DNA from: Bacteroidaceae bacterium
GTDB taxonomy: Bacteria > Bacteroidota > Bacteroidia > Bacteroidales > Bacteroidaceae
NCBI GenBank assembly: GCA_017645305.1
Contig: JAGCPD010000064.1
Coordinates: forward strand, 62,001-126,000
Direction of reading: 5' to 3'
DNA length: 64,000 nucleotides
Numbering within the stretch: the first letter of the stretch is position 1; each line of letters opens with the position of its first letter. Both the position numbers and the translations under genes were made by a program. The notes beneath the pieces are model-generated. The model ran no database searches, was not told where the DNA came from, and was given only the letters and a program-made list of their open reading frames with translations. Shown here piece by piece: positions 1-8,763 of this stretch.

Positions 1-2
1 TT

Positions 3-2117
3 ATCTGGCGCAAACGTGTGACTCCCCATTGGGACGACCACACCATAGACATTGTGATTAACGATTCCATTTACCATATAGCGTTAGGTTCCGACACTGT
101 ACGGTGGGACGAGTTTCATCCGCAGCTCTATACACGCACCGTGGACTATCAGGGCATACCCGTCAGCGTAACCTTCGGATTGCGCGAGATACGTGCCAAA
201 GGACAACAATTGTACATCAACGGCCGCCCCTTGTTCCTGCGCGGTACGGTGGAAAACTGCACTTTCCCTGAGACAGGCTTCCCGCCAACAGATGAGAGGG
301 AGTGGGAACGTGTGTTCGGCAAATGCAAAGAGTATGGCCTCAACCACATCCGCTTCCATTCTTTCTGTCCACCTGAGGCCGCTTTCTGCGTGGCCGACCG
401 CTTGGGACTCTACCTACAGCCCGAAGGCCCGTCATGGCCCAATCACGGCATAAAGCTGCGCCGAGGTATGCCCATCGACCAGTATCTGTTGGACGAAGGG
501 CGCAGGATAGTTGACACTTACGGTCATCACCCCTCGTTCTGCATGATGGCAGCAGGCAACGAACCAGCTGGCGATTGGATGCCATACTGCCAGGACTGGG
601 TGAAGACAATGAGGGAATACGACTCCAACCGCATCTACTGCGGAGCATGCGTAGGCGGCGGATGGGTCTGGGATGAGGGTTCGGACTACCACGTCAAATC
701 GGGTGCTCGAGGTCTGGACTGGGACAAGGTGGCACCGCACAGCGATGATGACTACTATCAGCTCCTACAGTATCCTATTAACTACAAGAAAGAGGAACCC
801 AACAACGAACCCATTATCGCCCACGAGGTGGGACAATGGTGTGCCTTTCCCGACTTCAAAGAGATTCCGCAATATACAGGAGTCTATAAAGCCCGCAACT
901 TTGAGATTTTCCAAGATTTGTTGCGCGACAACGGCATGGCCTCACAGGCAGAACTTTTCCTGATGGCCAGTGGATACCTTCAGGTGCTGTCATATAAATA
1001 CGATATAGAACGCAATCTACGCACCAAGGACTATAGCGGATTCCAACTGCTTGGACTGAACGACTACAGCGGACAGGGTACAGCACTTGTCGGACCTCTG
1101 AACGTGCATTGGCGCGAAAAAGGCTACTGCACGAAGGAAGACTGGACGGAATTCTGTTCCCCCATTGTACCATTGGCCAAGTTCCCAAAGTTCGTCTATA
1201 CCAACAATGAGACACTACAAATCCCCATCGAGGTTTATAACGCCTCGGACCATGCACTCGAAAACGTGGCCGCCAACATTGAACTTTCAATGGACAATGA
1301 AAAATCATCCATTATCCATTATCCATTATCCACTATAAAAAATGTCCCCATCGGTAAGAATACCCCATTGGGCACAGTGAACTTATCCCTTGAGAAATTT
1401 GAAAAACCAACCAAACTGACACTGACGGTACAACTGTCGGACAACATCAAGAACCATTGGGACTTCTGGGTCTATCCAAACGATTTACAATTTGACAATA
1501 TTCAACTTACGGATTTCTACGAGACCGACTCCCTTGATGCCAAAGCATTGAAAGTGTTGGAACAGGGCGGTGACATACTGCTGACAGCTGGCGGCAAGAT
1601 TCGTTACGGCAACGATGTGTACCACAGTTTCCTACCGGTCTTCTGGAACACATCATGGTTCAAGATGCGTCCACCTCATACCACCGGATCCTACATCCAG
1701 AGTGAACATCCTGTTTTCCGCAACTTCCCTACCGACAACTGGCAGAACCTGAACTGGTGGGAATTGGTTAACCGCACACAGGTCATCAATCTGAGGGAGT
1801 TCCCCACAGACTTCCAACCCATCGTACAGCCTATAGACACTTGGCACGTGTCCCGCAAGCTGGGTATGCTGTTGGAGGTGCAAGTTCTGAATGGTCGCCT
1901 GCTGATGACCACCATTGACATCACCAACAAACTTGACAGTCGTCCGGTAGCCCGCCAGCTACGCTATTCCATCCTGCAATATATGGCAAGTAAGGACTTC
2001 AAGCCGAGCACAAGGGTAGGTGTGGATGTCATCCAGCACCTCTTTGAGCGTGAAGCGCCAAAAGTAAATATGTACACAAAGGATTCGCCCGACGAACTCA
2101 AACCCAAGATAAAATAA
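3..2117 (+). CDS. Glycoside hydrolase family 2 protein (5' truncated by window)
   Basis: Likely a beta-galactosidase/beta-glucuronidase-type GH2 enzyme acting on plant or host glycans. The frame is open to the first base, so the N-terminal sugar-binding domain lies outside the window. Counting from the GTG at 18, the GH2 TIM barrel has the acid/base motif GNEP (E182) and a probable nucleophile in AHEVGQW (E270), preceded by a typical FLRGTVEN strand. The region after residue ~390 is beta-rich and less conserved. An in-frame 7-bp tandem array lies at 1307-1334. Exact substrate cannot be read from the sequence. No downstream partner is obvious. Confidence 0.85.
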   Translation: MWRKRVTPHWDDHTIDIVINDSIYHIALGSDTVRWDEFHPQLYTRTVDYQGIPVSVTFGLREIRAKGQQLYINGRPLFLRGTVENCTFPETGFPPTDEREWERVFGKCKEYGLNHIRFHSFCPPEAAFCVADRLGLYLQPEGPSWPNHGIKLRRGMPIDQYLLDEGRRIVDTYGHHPSFCMMAAGNEPAGDWMPYCQDWVKTMREYDSNRIYCGACVGGGWVWDEGSDYHVKSGARGLDWDKVAPHSDDDYYQLLQYPINYKKEEPNNEPIIAHEVGQWCAFPDFKEIPQYTGVYKARNFEIFQDLLRDNGMASQAELFLMASGYLQVLSYKYDIERNLRTKDYSGFQLLGLNDYSGQGTALVGPLNVHWREKGYCTKEDWTEFCSPIVPLAKFPKFVYTNNETLQIPIEVYNASDHALENVAANIELSMDNEKSSIIHYPLSTIKNVPIGKNTPLGTVNLSLEKFEKPTKLTLTVQLSDNIKNHWDFWVYPNDLQFDNIQLTDFYETDSLDAKALKVLEQGGDILLTAGGKIRYGNDVYHSFLPVFWNTSWFKMRPPHTTGSYIQSEHPVFRNFPTDNWQNLNWWELVNRTQVINLREFPTDFQPIVQPIDTWHVSRKLGMLLEVQVLNGRLLMTTIDITNKLDSRPVARQLRYSILQYMASKDFKPSTRVGVDVIQHLFEREAPKVNMYTKDSPDELKPKIK
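1307..1334. repeat. Heptanucleotide tandem array inside the GH2 gene
   Basis: Four adjacent 7-bp units, ATCCATT three times then ATCCACT. Because 7 is not a multiple of 3, the array reads through all three frames and encodes a stretch around IIHYPLSTIKN. Two looser units with CAATG lie just upstream (about 1288-1301). Belongs to the period-7 family seen elsewhere in the window. Confidence 0.85.
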
Positions 2118-2229
2118 AAAAAGCCGGAAGTTTCACAAGGAATGTCACCTTTTGTCTTCCAGAACTGTTATGTTAATGACTGGCTAGTTCAGAAGAAACA
2201 AAAGTTTAACAATAAAGACAAGAAAGATT

Positions 2230-2667
2230 ATGATGTTAGAAAGTGTTTTTGTTCCTATTGCTATTTGTTGCGTGCTCCCCATTGCGGCAATCTACCTTGG
2301 TGTTCGTCAGAAGATGAATGAAACCAACAAACGCACTCAGATTATTTTGGCCGCCATAGAGAAGAATTCCGAAACAGACATTGAGGAATTGCTCAAGAAG
2401 ATGGCTCCAAAAGAGAAATTACTGAAAGAGAAACTGCTTGGCAAACTATTGAGTGGTTGTATCTTTACCTTCTCTGGTATTCTAATAATAGGCTTTTATT
2501 TTTATATAGAACTTACTGGTAAGGCTGGCGTAAAAGATGAAGTCATGCTACTACTTGGTATAATCTTTATACCCATTGGTATTGCTTTCCTCGCCAATTA
2601 TTTCATTGGTAAAAAATTGCTGGCCAAAGAGATTGAGGCCGAAGAGCAGAGGCTCATTAAACATTGA
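2230..2667 (+). CDS. DUF6249-like membrane protein of the sigma-factor unit
   Basis: Small inner-membrane protein of 145 residues. One N-terminal hydrophobic segment (about 4-25) and two later ones (about 75-95 and 104-125) flank a charged, lysine-rich middle region (residues 30-70). It resembles the DUF6249 proteins that in Bacteroidales often precede an ECF sigma gene; this family assignment is from memory. Its stop codon overlaps the start of the sigma factor, so the two are translationally coupled. The role is unknown; sensing or sequestering the sigma factor is an inference. ATG at 2233 is an equally possible start. Confidence 0.7.
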   Translation: MMLESVFVPIAICCVLPIAAIYLGVRQKMNETNKRTQIILAAIEKNSETDIEELLKKMAPKEKLLKEKLLGKLLSGCIFTFSGILIIGFYFYIELTGKAGVKDEVMLLLGIIFIPIGIAFLANYFIGKKLLAKEIEAEEQRLIKH

Positions 2668-3158
2668 GCATTGTGACCCGAGAGGATTTTATAACCCATG
2701 TGGAACGTGAGCAGGAGGCACTTCGGAGCTTCTTGCTCGCCCTCTGCTGCGGCAACAAGAGCGATGCTGACGACCTCGCACAAGATGCTTTGGTGAAGGC
2801 ATATCTCTCCTGCACAGGCTATCAAGACAGAGGGAAGTTCCGCTCGTGGCTCTTCAAGATTGCACACAATACGTTCCTTAACCACAAAGCCAGTTGCCGC
2901 ACGATGGAAAGCATAGATGATGCCAAGATGCTCATCGGCACAAATGCTGCCGATGCCGGCTTTCAGCATCAGAGCCTTTACCTTGCCCTCCGCACCCTGC
3001 CGCCCAAGGAACGTTCGGCCATCACCCTCTTCTACCTGAACGGCTATAATATAAAGGAAATAGCCCAGATAACTGAGACCAGTGAGGATGCCGTAAAGAA
3101 GCAGCTCTCAAGGGGTAGGGATAAACTTAAAGAGAAGTTGATTTATGGAAAAGGATAA
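2664..3158 (+). CDS. ECF-type RNA polymerase sigma factor
   Basis: Sigma-70 family protein of about 164 residues that redirects RNA polymerase to a small regulon. Region 2 (roughly 15-80) has DADDLAQDALVKAY and the RSWLFKIAHN core-binding/-10 recognition segment. Region 4 (roughly 105-160) has the helix-turn-helix NIKEIAQITETSEDAVKKQL. No ATG is available; TTG at 2664 or GTG at 2673 are the candidate starts. It overlaps the DUF6249-like gene upstream and the small membrane gene downstream, so the three form one unit. No classic FecR-type anti-sigma or TonB receptor follows, which sets it apart from PUL-type ECF modules. Confidence 0.88.
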   Translation: MSIVTREDFITHVEREQEALRSFLLALCCGNKSDADDLAQDALVKAYLSCTGYQDRGKFRSWLFKIAHNTFLNHKASCRTMESIDDAKMLIGTNAADAGFQHQSLYLALRTLPPKERSAITLFYLNGYNIKEIAQITETSEDAVKKQLSRGRDKLKEKLIYGKG

Positions 3159-3537
3159 AGCACTTGAGGAATTGTTCCTCGCCCAAACGCCACGACTTAA
3201 TGATAAAGCTGAGTTTATGGAACGACTAACCAAACGCTTGGATGCTGTAGAATACATCCGTCAGTATCAGCAAGCAACGCTCCGCCGTTATAAAATGGCA
3301 ATGGTGGTAGCCTTTGCTGTGGGCATCATCAGTGGTGCAGCCACTGTCGGTTACCTGCTCACTACGCCTGCCGTTCCTCTTTTTACTTTCCAGGTTCAGA
3401 ACGGCTTCTTGCTTTGGCTGGCGCAGAATTCCCGCATCATTGCCAGCACAGTTCTCTCGTTGCTAATGACCGTCGGCATCTTCAGTATTTACAATAATAT
3501 CCAAGACATCAGGTGTTTCCGCCAAGTTTGTCGGTGA
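3145..3537 (+). CDS. Two-TM membrane protein, possible anti-sigma factor
   Basis: A 130-residue protein with a charged cytoplasmic-looking N-terminus (1-48, including ERLTKRLDAVEYI), a first membrane helix at about 51-72 and a second at about 93-115. It starts inside the 3' end of the sigma gene (14-bp overlap), which implies coupled translation. Position and topology fit an anti-sigma factor, but I see no ZAS/HxxxCxxC motif and no recognised domain, so that role is inference. I do not recognise a named family. Confidence 0.7.
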   Translation: MEKDKALEELFLAQTPRLNDKAEFMERLTKRLDAVEYIRQYQQATLRRYKMAMVVAFAVGIISGAATVGYLLTTPAVPLFTFQVQNGFLLWLAQNSRIIASTVLSLLMTVGIFSIYNNIQDIRCFRQVCR

Positions 3538-3675
3538 TTTGCTTTCCTCTTTGCTTTTTGCTCCGTCAGTTGGCGGAAATGCAGAATCGTGGAAGTAATG
3601 TTAAAAATAAGAGCTAATCTTTGCCATCTGATCGAACAAAAGAAAATTTTATTTTTATTTTTGCATACTTATTGA

Positions 3676-3683
3676 TAACTTTG
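3676..3683 (+). promoter_or_regulatory. Bacteroidetes -7 box for the SGNH hydrolase gene
   Basis: TAACTTTG matches the TAnnTTTG consensus and lies 27 bases before the ATG at 3711. The nearest TTTG upstream (3660-3663) is only 12 bases away, shorter than usual, so the -33 element is uncertain. The box lies inside a longer open frame from 3621, which argues for 3711 as the real start. Confidence 0.55.
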
Positions 3684-3710
3684 CAAGCAGCAACCAAAAA
3701 CAATAATGCT

Positions 3711-4835
3711 ATGATCAGAAAAACATTTATTGGCTTTTTTATTGCCCTGGTATGCCTTGGCAGTACGGCACAGACAATACGCTGGCAGAATCCATTGGAA
3801 GTGGGCACAAACATCGTACACGGACGCTGGTGGAACGAGGAACTGAAGGACTCGTACCACCGTCTGCCGCCACGTGCCGAGAGCGTGGTACGCAAAGCCG
3901 TCTGGAACCTCTCGAAGCAGTCGGCTGGACTCTCTATCTGCTTCCACACCAATTCCCCCAGCATCAAGGTGCGCTACAAGGTCAAGGGGGGACTCAACAT
4001 GTTCCACATGCCCACGACGGGTGTCTCTGGCCTCGACCTATACGCCACCGACGCTAACGGTCAGTTGCGCTGGTGCGCCAGCAGGTTCAACCTCTCGTTC
4101 AAGGACACCATCAACTATGAGTTCAAGGACATCACCTACTTCACGGGCGAGGACAAGGGCTATGACTTCGAGCTTTTCCTGCCGTTGTACAACGAGGTCT
4201 CGTGGTTGGAGGTTGGCGTACCCGAGGAGCGGGAACTGCACTTCATTCCTACCACCTCCTCGGACAAGCCCATCGTGGTCTATGGCACCAGCATAGCACA
4301 GGGTGCCTGCGCCTCCCGTACGGGTATGGCGTGGACCAACATCGTGCATCGCGAGAGCGGCTATCCCGTCATCAACCTCGGCTTTTCCGGCAATGCACTC
4401 ATAGAGGAAGAGGTGTTCCGTTTCCTGGCTGAGATAGATGCCAAGATTTTCGTCCTCGACTGCCTTCCCAACATGTCCACGGAGCGTACGGAGCTTATCT
4501 ACGACCGTCTCATCAAGGGTGTCGGCATCCTGCGCGAACGAAGCCAGGCACCCATACTTCTTGTGGAGCACAACTACGCCAACGGCACCAGTTCGCAGCA
4601 GGCTGTTGATTGGTTCACCAACTCCAATCGTGAACAGCGGAGGGCATACGACCGTCTCATCGCCGACAGCGTATCGGGTCTCTATTACCTCAGTCACGAC
4701 GAGCTGGGTTTCACGCAGGACTCTATGGTGGAGGGTCTTCACCCCAACGACCTCGGTATGCGCCAGTATGCGGATGCCTACCTGAAAAAAATCGCCTCGA
4801 TTGCATTGAAAGAATTCTCGCAAACCGCGTATTAA
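3711..4835 (+). CDS. Secreted SGNH/GDSL-family hydrolase
   Basis: Predicted exported esterase, probably removing acyl groups from a polysaccharide. ATG at 3711 gives a clean signal peptide (MIRKTFIGFF... ending near GSTAQ). Residues ~20-165 form a beta-rich N-terminal domain, followed by the SGNH domain: block I YGTSI with the nucleophilic serine, the glycine of INLGFSGNA, VEHNYAN in the block III position, and EGLHPNDLG with the catalytic Asp/His. About 374 residues. No partner operon is visible: cysK follows after its own promoter. Confidence 0.83.
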   Translation: MIRKTFIGFFIALVCLGSTAQTIRWQNPLEVGTNIVHGRWWNEELKDSYHRLPPRAESVVRKAVWNLSKQSAGLSICFHTNSPSIKVRYKVKGGLNMFHMPTTGVSGLDLYATDANGQLRWCASRFNLSFKDTINYEFKDITYFTGEDKGYDFELFLPLYNEVSWLEVGVPEERELHFIPTTSSDKPIVVYGTSIAQGACASRTGMAWTNIVHRESGYPVINLGFSGNALIEEEVFRFLAEIDAKIFVLDCLPNMSTERTELIYDRLIKGVGILRERSQAPILLVEHNYANGTSSQQAVDWFTNSNREQRRAYDRLIADSVSGLYYLSHDELGFTQDSMVEGLHPNDLGMRQYADAYLKKIASIALKEFSQTAY

Positions 4836-4882
4836 TGGGACCTCTACCATACGTTTGGTATATAAAATAACCTATGAAGGGT

Positions 4883-4914
4883 ATTGTGGGAATGCGGAAA
4901 TCGTCGTACCTTTG
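4883..4914 (+). promoter_or_regulatory. Promoter of cysK
   Basis: A -7 box TACCTTTG at 4907-4914 preceded, with a 20-base spacer, by ATTG at 4883-4886 in the -33 position. The predicted transcript starts near 4920 and has an untranslated leader of about 120 bases, almost all of it 7-bp repeats. Confidence 0.65.
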
Positions 4915-4918
4915 CAGC

Positions 4919-4954
4919 ATGAAAAATGAAAAATGAAAGAATGAAAAGTGAAAA
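4919..4954. repeat. Heptanucleotide array 1 in the cysK leader
   Basis: Units ATGAAAA, ATGAAAA, ATGAAAG, (A), ATGAAAA, GTGAAAA. Each unit carries an ATG or GTG. One of these ATGs (4926) opens a 23-codon reading frame that ends at 4997, ahead of cysK. Confidence 0.8.
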
Positions 4955-4990
4955 ATTTGCTACCGCAGTAAATAGCCAAATCGTAAATAA

Positions 4991-5036
4991 ATGGTAAATG
5001 GTAAATGGTAAATAGTAAATAGTTAAATAGTAAATG
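4991..5036. repeat. Heptanucleotide array 2 in the cysK leader
   Basis: Three ATGGTAA units, then ATAGTAA, ATAGTTA and AATAGTA with a one-base phase drift, ending at the cysK start. The bases between the two arrays (4965-4990) also show a weak 7-base rhythm. Every ATGGTAA unit is a start codon that meets a stop one codon later. Confidence 0.8.
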
Positions 5037-5041
5037 ATATT

Positions 5042-5989
5042 ATGGGAAAAATTGCAAAGCAGCTGACCGAACTCGTCGGCAACACACCACTTTTGGAGCT
5101 CAACAAGTTTTCAACGGCAAAAGGGCTGGAGACACCCGTTATTGCTAAAGTAGAGTTTTTCAACCCAGGCGGTTCTGTAAAAGACCGTATCGCCCTTGCT
5201 ATGATTGAGGATGCAGAGCAGAAGGGCATCCTGAAGCCCGGAGCCACCATCATCGAGCCTACCAGCGGCAATACGGGCGTAGGACTGGCACTTGTCTCAG
5301 CCGTCAAGGGCTATCACCTCATCCTCACCATGCCCGAGACCATGAGCGTGGAGCGTAGGAACCTTGTGAAGGCATACGGTGCAGAGGTGCGACTGACCTC
5401 CGGCAAAGACGGTATGCCTGGTGCCATCCGTGCTGCTGAGGAACTGCGCGACTCGATTCCTGGAGCCGTCATCCTGCAGCAGTTCGAGAACGCTGCCAAT
5501 CCCGCCAAGCACTATGCCACCACGGGTCCGGAGATTTGGCGAGACACGGACGGCAAGGTCGATATCTTCATAGGTGGTGTGGGCACTGGCGGCACCATCA
5601 GTGGCGCAGGCAAGTACCTAAAGGAGCAGAATCCGAACGTGAAGGTCATCGCAGTAGAGCCAAAGTCGAGTCCCGTACTGAACGGCGGTCAGAGCGGTCC
5701 CCACAAGATTCAGGGCATTGGTGCCGGCTTCGTTCCCAAGACCTACGATGCCAGCGTCATTGACGAGGTGTTCGATGTGGAGAACGACGATGCCATCCGC
5801 ACAGGTCGCGAGATTGCTCAGTCGGAAGGTCTGCTGGTAGGTATCAGCGCAGGTGCTGCCCTCTATGCCGCTACGCAAGTTGCTCTCCGTCCAGAGAACA
5901 AAGGCAAGAAGATTGTAGTCCTTCTGCCTGATACAGGCGAGCGTTACCTCTCCACCGTCCTCTACGCTTTCGAGGATTATCCGCTGTAA
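5042..5989 (+). CDS. cysK: Cysteine synthase A (O-acetylserine sulfhydrylase)
   Basis: Makes L-cysteine from O-acetylserine and sulfide with pyridoxal phosphate in the cytoplasm. The 315-residue length is standard. The PLP lysine is K47 in GGSVKDR, the substrate loop TSGNTG is at 74-79, and the PLP phosphate loop GTGGTISG is near 176-183. The C-terminal [10 protein letters not shown] motif is intact. The start is set by ATG 5042 directly after the repeat leader. A glycosyltransferase begins 4 bases after the stop, probably on the same transcript although functionally unrelated. Confidence 0.96.
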   Translation: MGKIAKQLTELVGNTPLLELNKFSTAKGLETPVIAKVEFFNPGGSVKDRIALAMIEDAEQKGILKPGATIIEPTSGNTGVGLALVSAVKGYHLILTMPETMSVERRNLVKAYGAEVRLTSGKDGMPGAIRAAEELRDSIPGAVILQQFENAANPAKHYATTGPEIWRDTDGKVDIFIGGVGTGGTISGAGKYLKEQNPNVKVIAVEPKSSPVLNGGQSGPHKIQGIGAGFVPKTYDASVIDEVFDVENDDAIRTGREIAQSEGLLVGISAGAALYAATQVALRPENKGKKIVVLLPDTGERYLSTVLYAFEDYPL

Positions 5990-5993
5990 AGCG

Positions 5994-7097
5994 ATGAAGA
6001 TACTACTTATAGGAGAATATAGCAATGTGCACTGGACACTGGCAGAAGGCCTGCGGGTGCTGGGGCACGAGGTGACGGTGCTGTCGGACGGTGACGACTG
6101 GAAAAACTACCAGCGCGACATCAACCTGCGGCGCCGCAGCCTTGGAATAGTGGATACACTCCGCTATCTTACCGACGTAGAATTTACCATAGCCCGTCTG
6201 AAAGGCTTTGATGTGGTACAAATTATCAATCCCGTCTTTCTGGACTTAAAAGCTGAACGTATGATGCGTTACTACCGCAAACTGCGTCGGCAGAACGGGA
6301 AAATGTTTCTGGGTGCTTATGGCATAGACCATCTGTGGGTAAGGGAGGGACTAAAGCCTGAGACCTTCAAGTACAGCGATTTCTATATTAACGGACAGCT
6401 GCGCGACTACCCCTTCCTACAGGAAATGAAGGAGGACTGGCTGAACGGAGCCAAAGGACAGATAAACCTGGAGATAGCCAACGACTGCGATGGCATCATA
6501 GCCGGATTGTATGAATACTGGCGTTGCTACGAGCAAGATTACTCTCACAAACAGACCTACATCCCATATCCTATCAATCTCTCAAAGACTATACACATAA
6601 AGCCTCATCCTGAATACCCAGGCATTCGATTCTTTATTGGCATTCAGAAAACCAGGAACGCCTACAAAGGGACGGACATCATGCTGAGCGCCCTCGAAGA
6701 GTTAAAGAAGAAGTATCCCGAGCTGATGGAGATAGTGAAGGCTGAGAGCGTTCCCTATCCCGAATATCAGCATCTAATGAACACCAGCGATGTGCTCCTT
6801 GACCAGCTGTACAGTTATACCCCTGCAATGAACGGACTTTTAGCAATGTCAAAAGGTCTGGTGTTGGTAGGAGGTGGCGAAGAAGATTTCTACAAACTGC
6901 AAGGAGAGGAAGAACTACGTCCCATCATAAACGTACAACCCACGAAGGAAGATGTCCTTCGCCAGATAGAAGAACAGTTATTGCTGCAACCTGAGAACTT
7001 GAAGCGCCTTTCTGAGCAAAGCATTGCCTTTATACAACGCCATCACAACTATGTGAAGGTAGCAAGGCAGTATCTTGACTTTTGGGCTTCCCGATAA
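5994..7097 (+). CDS. Glycosyltransferase, GT4-like (GT-B fold)
   Basis: Predicted cytoplasmic glycosyltransferase of 367 residues. The N-terminal Rossmann half opens with MKILLIGEYSNVHWTLAEGL and includes GHEVTVLSDG. The C-terminal half has FIGIQKTRNAYKGTD and the sugar-nucleotide region VLLDQLYSYTPAMNGLLAM. It lies four bases after cysK and faces two GT2 genes and an acyltransferase on the other strand, which suggests surface-glycan or glycolipid synthesis. Its last 120 bases overlap the 3' end of the convergent GT2 gene. Donor and acceptor cannot be inferred. Confidence 0.82.
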   Translation: MKILLIGEYSNVHWTLAEGLRVLGHEVTVLSDGDDWKNYQRDINLRRRSLGIVDTLRYLTDVEFTIARLKGFDVVQIINPVFLDLKAERMMRYYRKLRRQNGKMFLGAYGIDHLWVREGLKPETFKYSDFYINGQLRDYPFLQEMKEDWLNGAKGQINLEIANDCDGIIAGLYEYWRCYEQDYSHKQTYIPYPINLSKTIHIKPHPEYPGIRFFIGIQKTRNAYKGTDIMLSALEELKKKYPELMEIVKAESVPYPEYQHLMNTSDVLLDQLYSYTPAMNGLLAMSKGLVLVGGGEEDFYKLQGEEELRPIINVQPTKEDVLRQIEEQLLLQPENLKRLSEQSIAFIQRHHNYVKVARQYLDFWASR

Positions 7098-7868
7098 ATT
7101 ACAGATATCCATCTGCCTGCACATCATAGACCTGTACAGACGCCAACCATGAACAGAAAAGAGACTGGTTTTCATCAACTTGGCAGCCCGTATCAGTCCC
7201 TCCAATTGTTGTTGCAGCGCATTGGCATCGGCATTGACAGTGATGCCCCTCTCATTCCAATAATATAAATATAGGCCACAGGAAAGCGTGGCAACCTTGG
7301 GTTGCTTGGAGAGAAGTTCGGACCAGAACCAGATATCTTCAAACAGACGTCCCTTCGGGAAGCGTGTTTCCTGAAGGAGTTGCCTCTTGTAAATCTTGTT
7401 CCAAGCATAGGTATGCTCCCAAGCTTCCGTCTTAAGCCAATACTTGCGGGCAGAGGACCAAATCTCATCAGAAAAATCCTGCAAGTATTCCGACTCATGT
7501 CCGTAATGAACCCGAACGGGGAACTCCGCCACATCTACCTGGGAGTGCTGAAGCATATAGCTAAGCACTGAGGGGATGGTAGAAGGGGCTAACTCATCAT
7601 CGCTATCAACAAACATCAGATACTCTCCGCTTGACTGTCCTATGCCATAGTTACGTGCATCGGAAAGTCCACCGTTGGTTTTGTGGAAAACACGCACAGG
7701 TTCCTGTTCCGCTCCCAACGCATCTGCCAATGCACCCGTGGCATCAGTACTACCGTCGTCAACCAAAAGTATCTCGCTGTCATCAGGCAGTTGCATTAAA
7801 ATGCTCTGCACACATCTTTGCAAGGTGTCGGCAACATTATAGCAGGGTATGATTACAGAAAGACGCAT
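6978..7868 (-). CDS. Glycosyltransferase family 2
   Basis: GT-A fold transferase of 296 residues: N-terminal LSVIIPCYN, nucleotide-binding ILLVDDGSTD, and the metal-binding VDSDDE motif near residue 92. The acceptor half includes NKIYKR and FEDIWFW, typical of WaaB/EpsJ-like GT2 proteins. Its start overlaps the 3' end of the upstream GT2 gene by 16 bases. It is the last gene of a three-gene minus-strand operon. Its 3' end overlaps the plus-strand GT4 gene by 120 bases, with both C-termini looking intact. Confidence 0.87.
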   Translation of the reverse strand: MRLSVIIPCYNVADTLQRCVQSILMQLPDDSEILLVDDGSTDATGALADALGAEQEPVRVFHKTNGGLSDARNYGIGQSSGEYLMFVDSDDELAPSTIPSVLSYMLQHSQVDVAEFPVRVHYGHESEYLQDFSDEIWSSARKYWLKTEAWEHTYAWNKIYKRQLLQETRFPKGRLFEDIWFWSELLSKQPKVATLSCGLYLYYWNERGITVNADANALQQQLEGLIRAAKLMKTSLFSVHGWRLYRSMMCRQMDICNLSGSPKVKILPCYLHIVVMALYKGNALLRKALQVLRLQQ

Positions 7869-8758
7869 AGAGTGTTAGCAATTAAGGCAAAAAACAAGTA
7901 TTCTATCGTATAGCACCTCAAAGGCAGGGGGAAGAACCCGTATTTCCGCAGCGAACGAAGACAAGTCATTGTCTCCCTGAAGCTATGTGTCAACTTCCAG
8001 CAGTTATAAATATAATCCATAGTGAGCTGACAGACACGCCGCCCCAAACCCTCCTGCTCCTTTCCCTGAGTTGCTTTGGCCATTCGGTCTAATTCCCTGA
8101 TAACAAAAAGCATGTCACGCATTCGCTTTTGAATATGTGCTTCACCCTGTTGGTGCGTTATAGTAGCAGTACGTATCCTATAATAATAGGGCGAAGTTTC
8201 TGCCACCAACACACTTTTTGCCTTTAGCAACAACTGAGGCGTGAACAACTCATCCTCATGCACAATGCCCAGATGGAATCGCAAATCGCCCAGAATACTT
8301 TTGCGGAACATATAGCAGCAGGCCGACGAACGCATGTTGCAGGTTCTTAAAAATTCAACACCGCCACAGAACTGTTTAATCCCTTTCAGACCGCTTTCTT
8401 TTTTAGGGATACTATGGGTAAAGTCAAACATCAACATATCCGGGCGACGAGTCAACTGCAACTCCAGCACTTGCTGGTAGGCAGCAGTCAACAGGAAATC
8501 ATCGGCATCCAGAAATTGGATATACTCGCCCTGTGCCATTTCCACCCCCCTATTCCGCGCAGCAGAAAGGCCCTGATTATCTTGGCTGACAACTGTCACG
8601 CCATCAAATTCAGGAGCAGGAACGATGCTGCCGTCGTCTATCAGTAGAATCTCCCTTTCCTCCACAGGTATTGGCAAGGAAAGAACACTATCTATGCATT
8701 CCCTCAACAACTCCTGCGGCTCATTAAAATAGGTAATGATAAAAGAGATTCTCTTCAT
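7853..8758 (-). CDS. Glycosyltransferase family 2
   Basis: GT-A transferase of about 301 residues. I chose ATG at 8758 (MKRISFIITYFNEP), since the open frame further upstream has no family similarity and a cysteine-rich, non-native look. It shows ILLIDDGS, the FLDADD metal site and the HEDELFTPQLLL segment. It is the middle gene of the acyltransferase-GT2-GT2 operon, six bases after the acyltransferase stop. The two GT2 proteins are paralogous in layout but clearly diverged. Confidence 0.87.
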   Translation of the reverse strand: MKRISFIITYFNEPQELLRECIDSVLSLPIPVEEREILLIDDGSIVPAPEFDGVTVVSQDNQGLSAARNRGVEMAQGEYIQFLDADDFLLTAAYQQVLELQLTRRPDMLMFDFTHSIPKKESGLKGIKQFCGGVEFLRTCNMRSSACCYMFRKSILGDLRFHLGIVHEDELFTPQLLLKAKSVLVAETSPYYYRIRTATITHQQGEAHIQKRMRDMLFVIRELDRMAKATQGKEQEGLGRRVCQLTMDYIYNCWKLTHSFRETMTCLRSLRKYGFFPLPLRCYTIEYLFFALIANTLCVFL

Positions 8759-8763
8759 GGCAT

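Noticed and set aside
856..1308. 150-codon minus-strand frame over the GH2 gene
   Set aside because: Shadow frame; GH2 catalytic motifs lie on the plus strand in this stretch or next to it.
2126..2160. Imperfect hairpin GGAAG/CTTCC after the GH2 gene
   Set aside because: Stem has a bulge and is not followed by a T-run, so I would not call it a terminator.
4038..4850. 270-codon minus-strand open frame over the SGNH gene
   Set aside because: Complement of a G/C-rich coding region. No family-like motifs, no promoter box, and the plus-strand gene has clear SGNH blocks.
4991..5036. CRISPR array
   Set aside because: Units are 7 bases with no spacers; no cas gene in the window.
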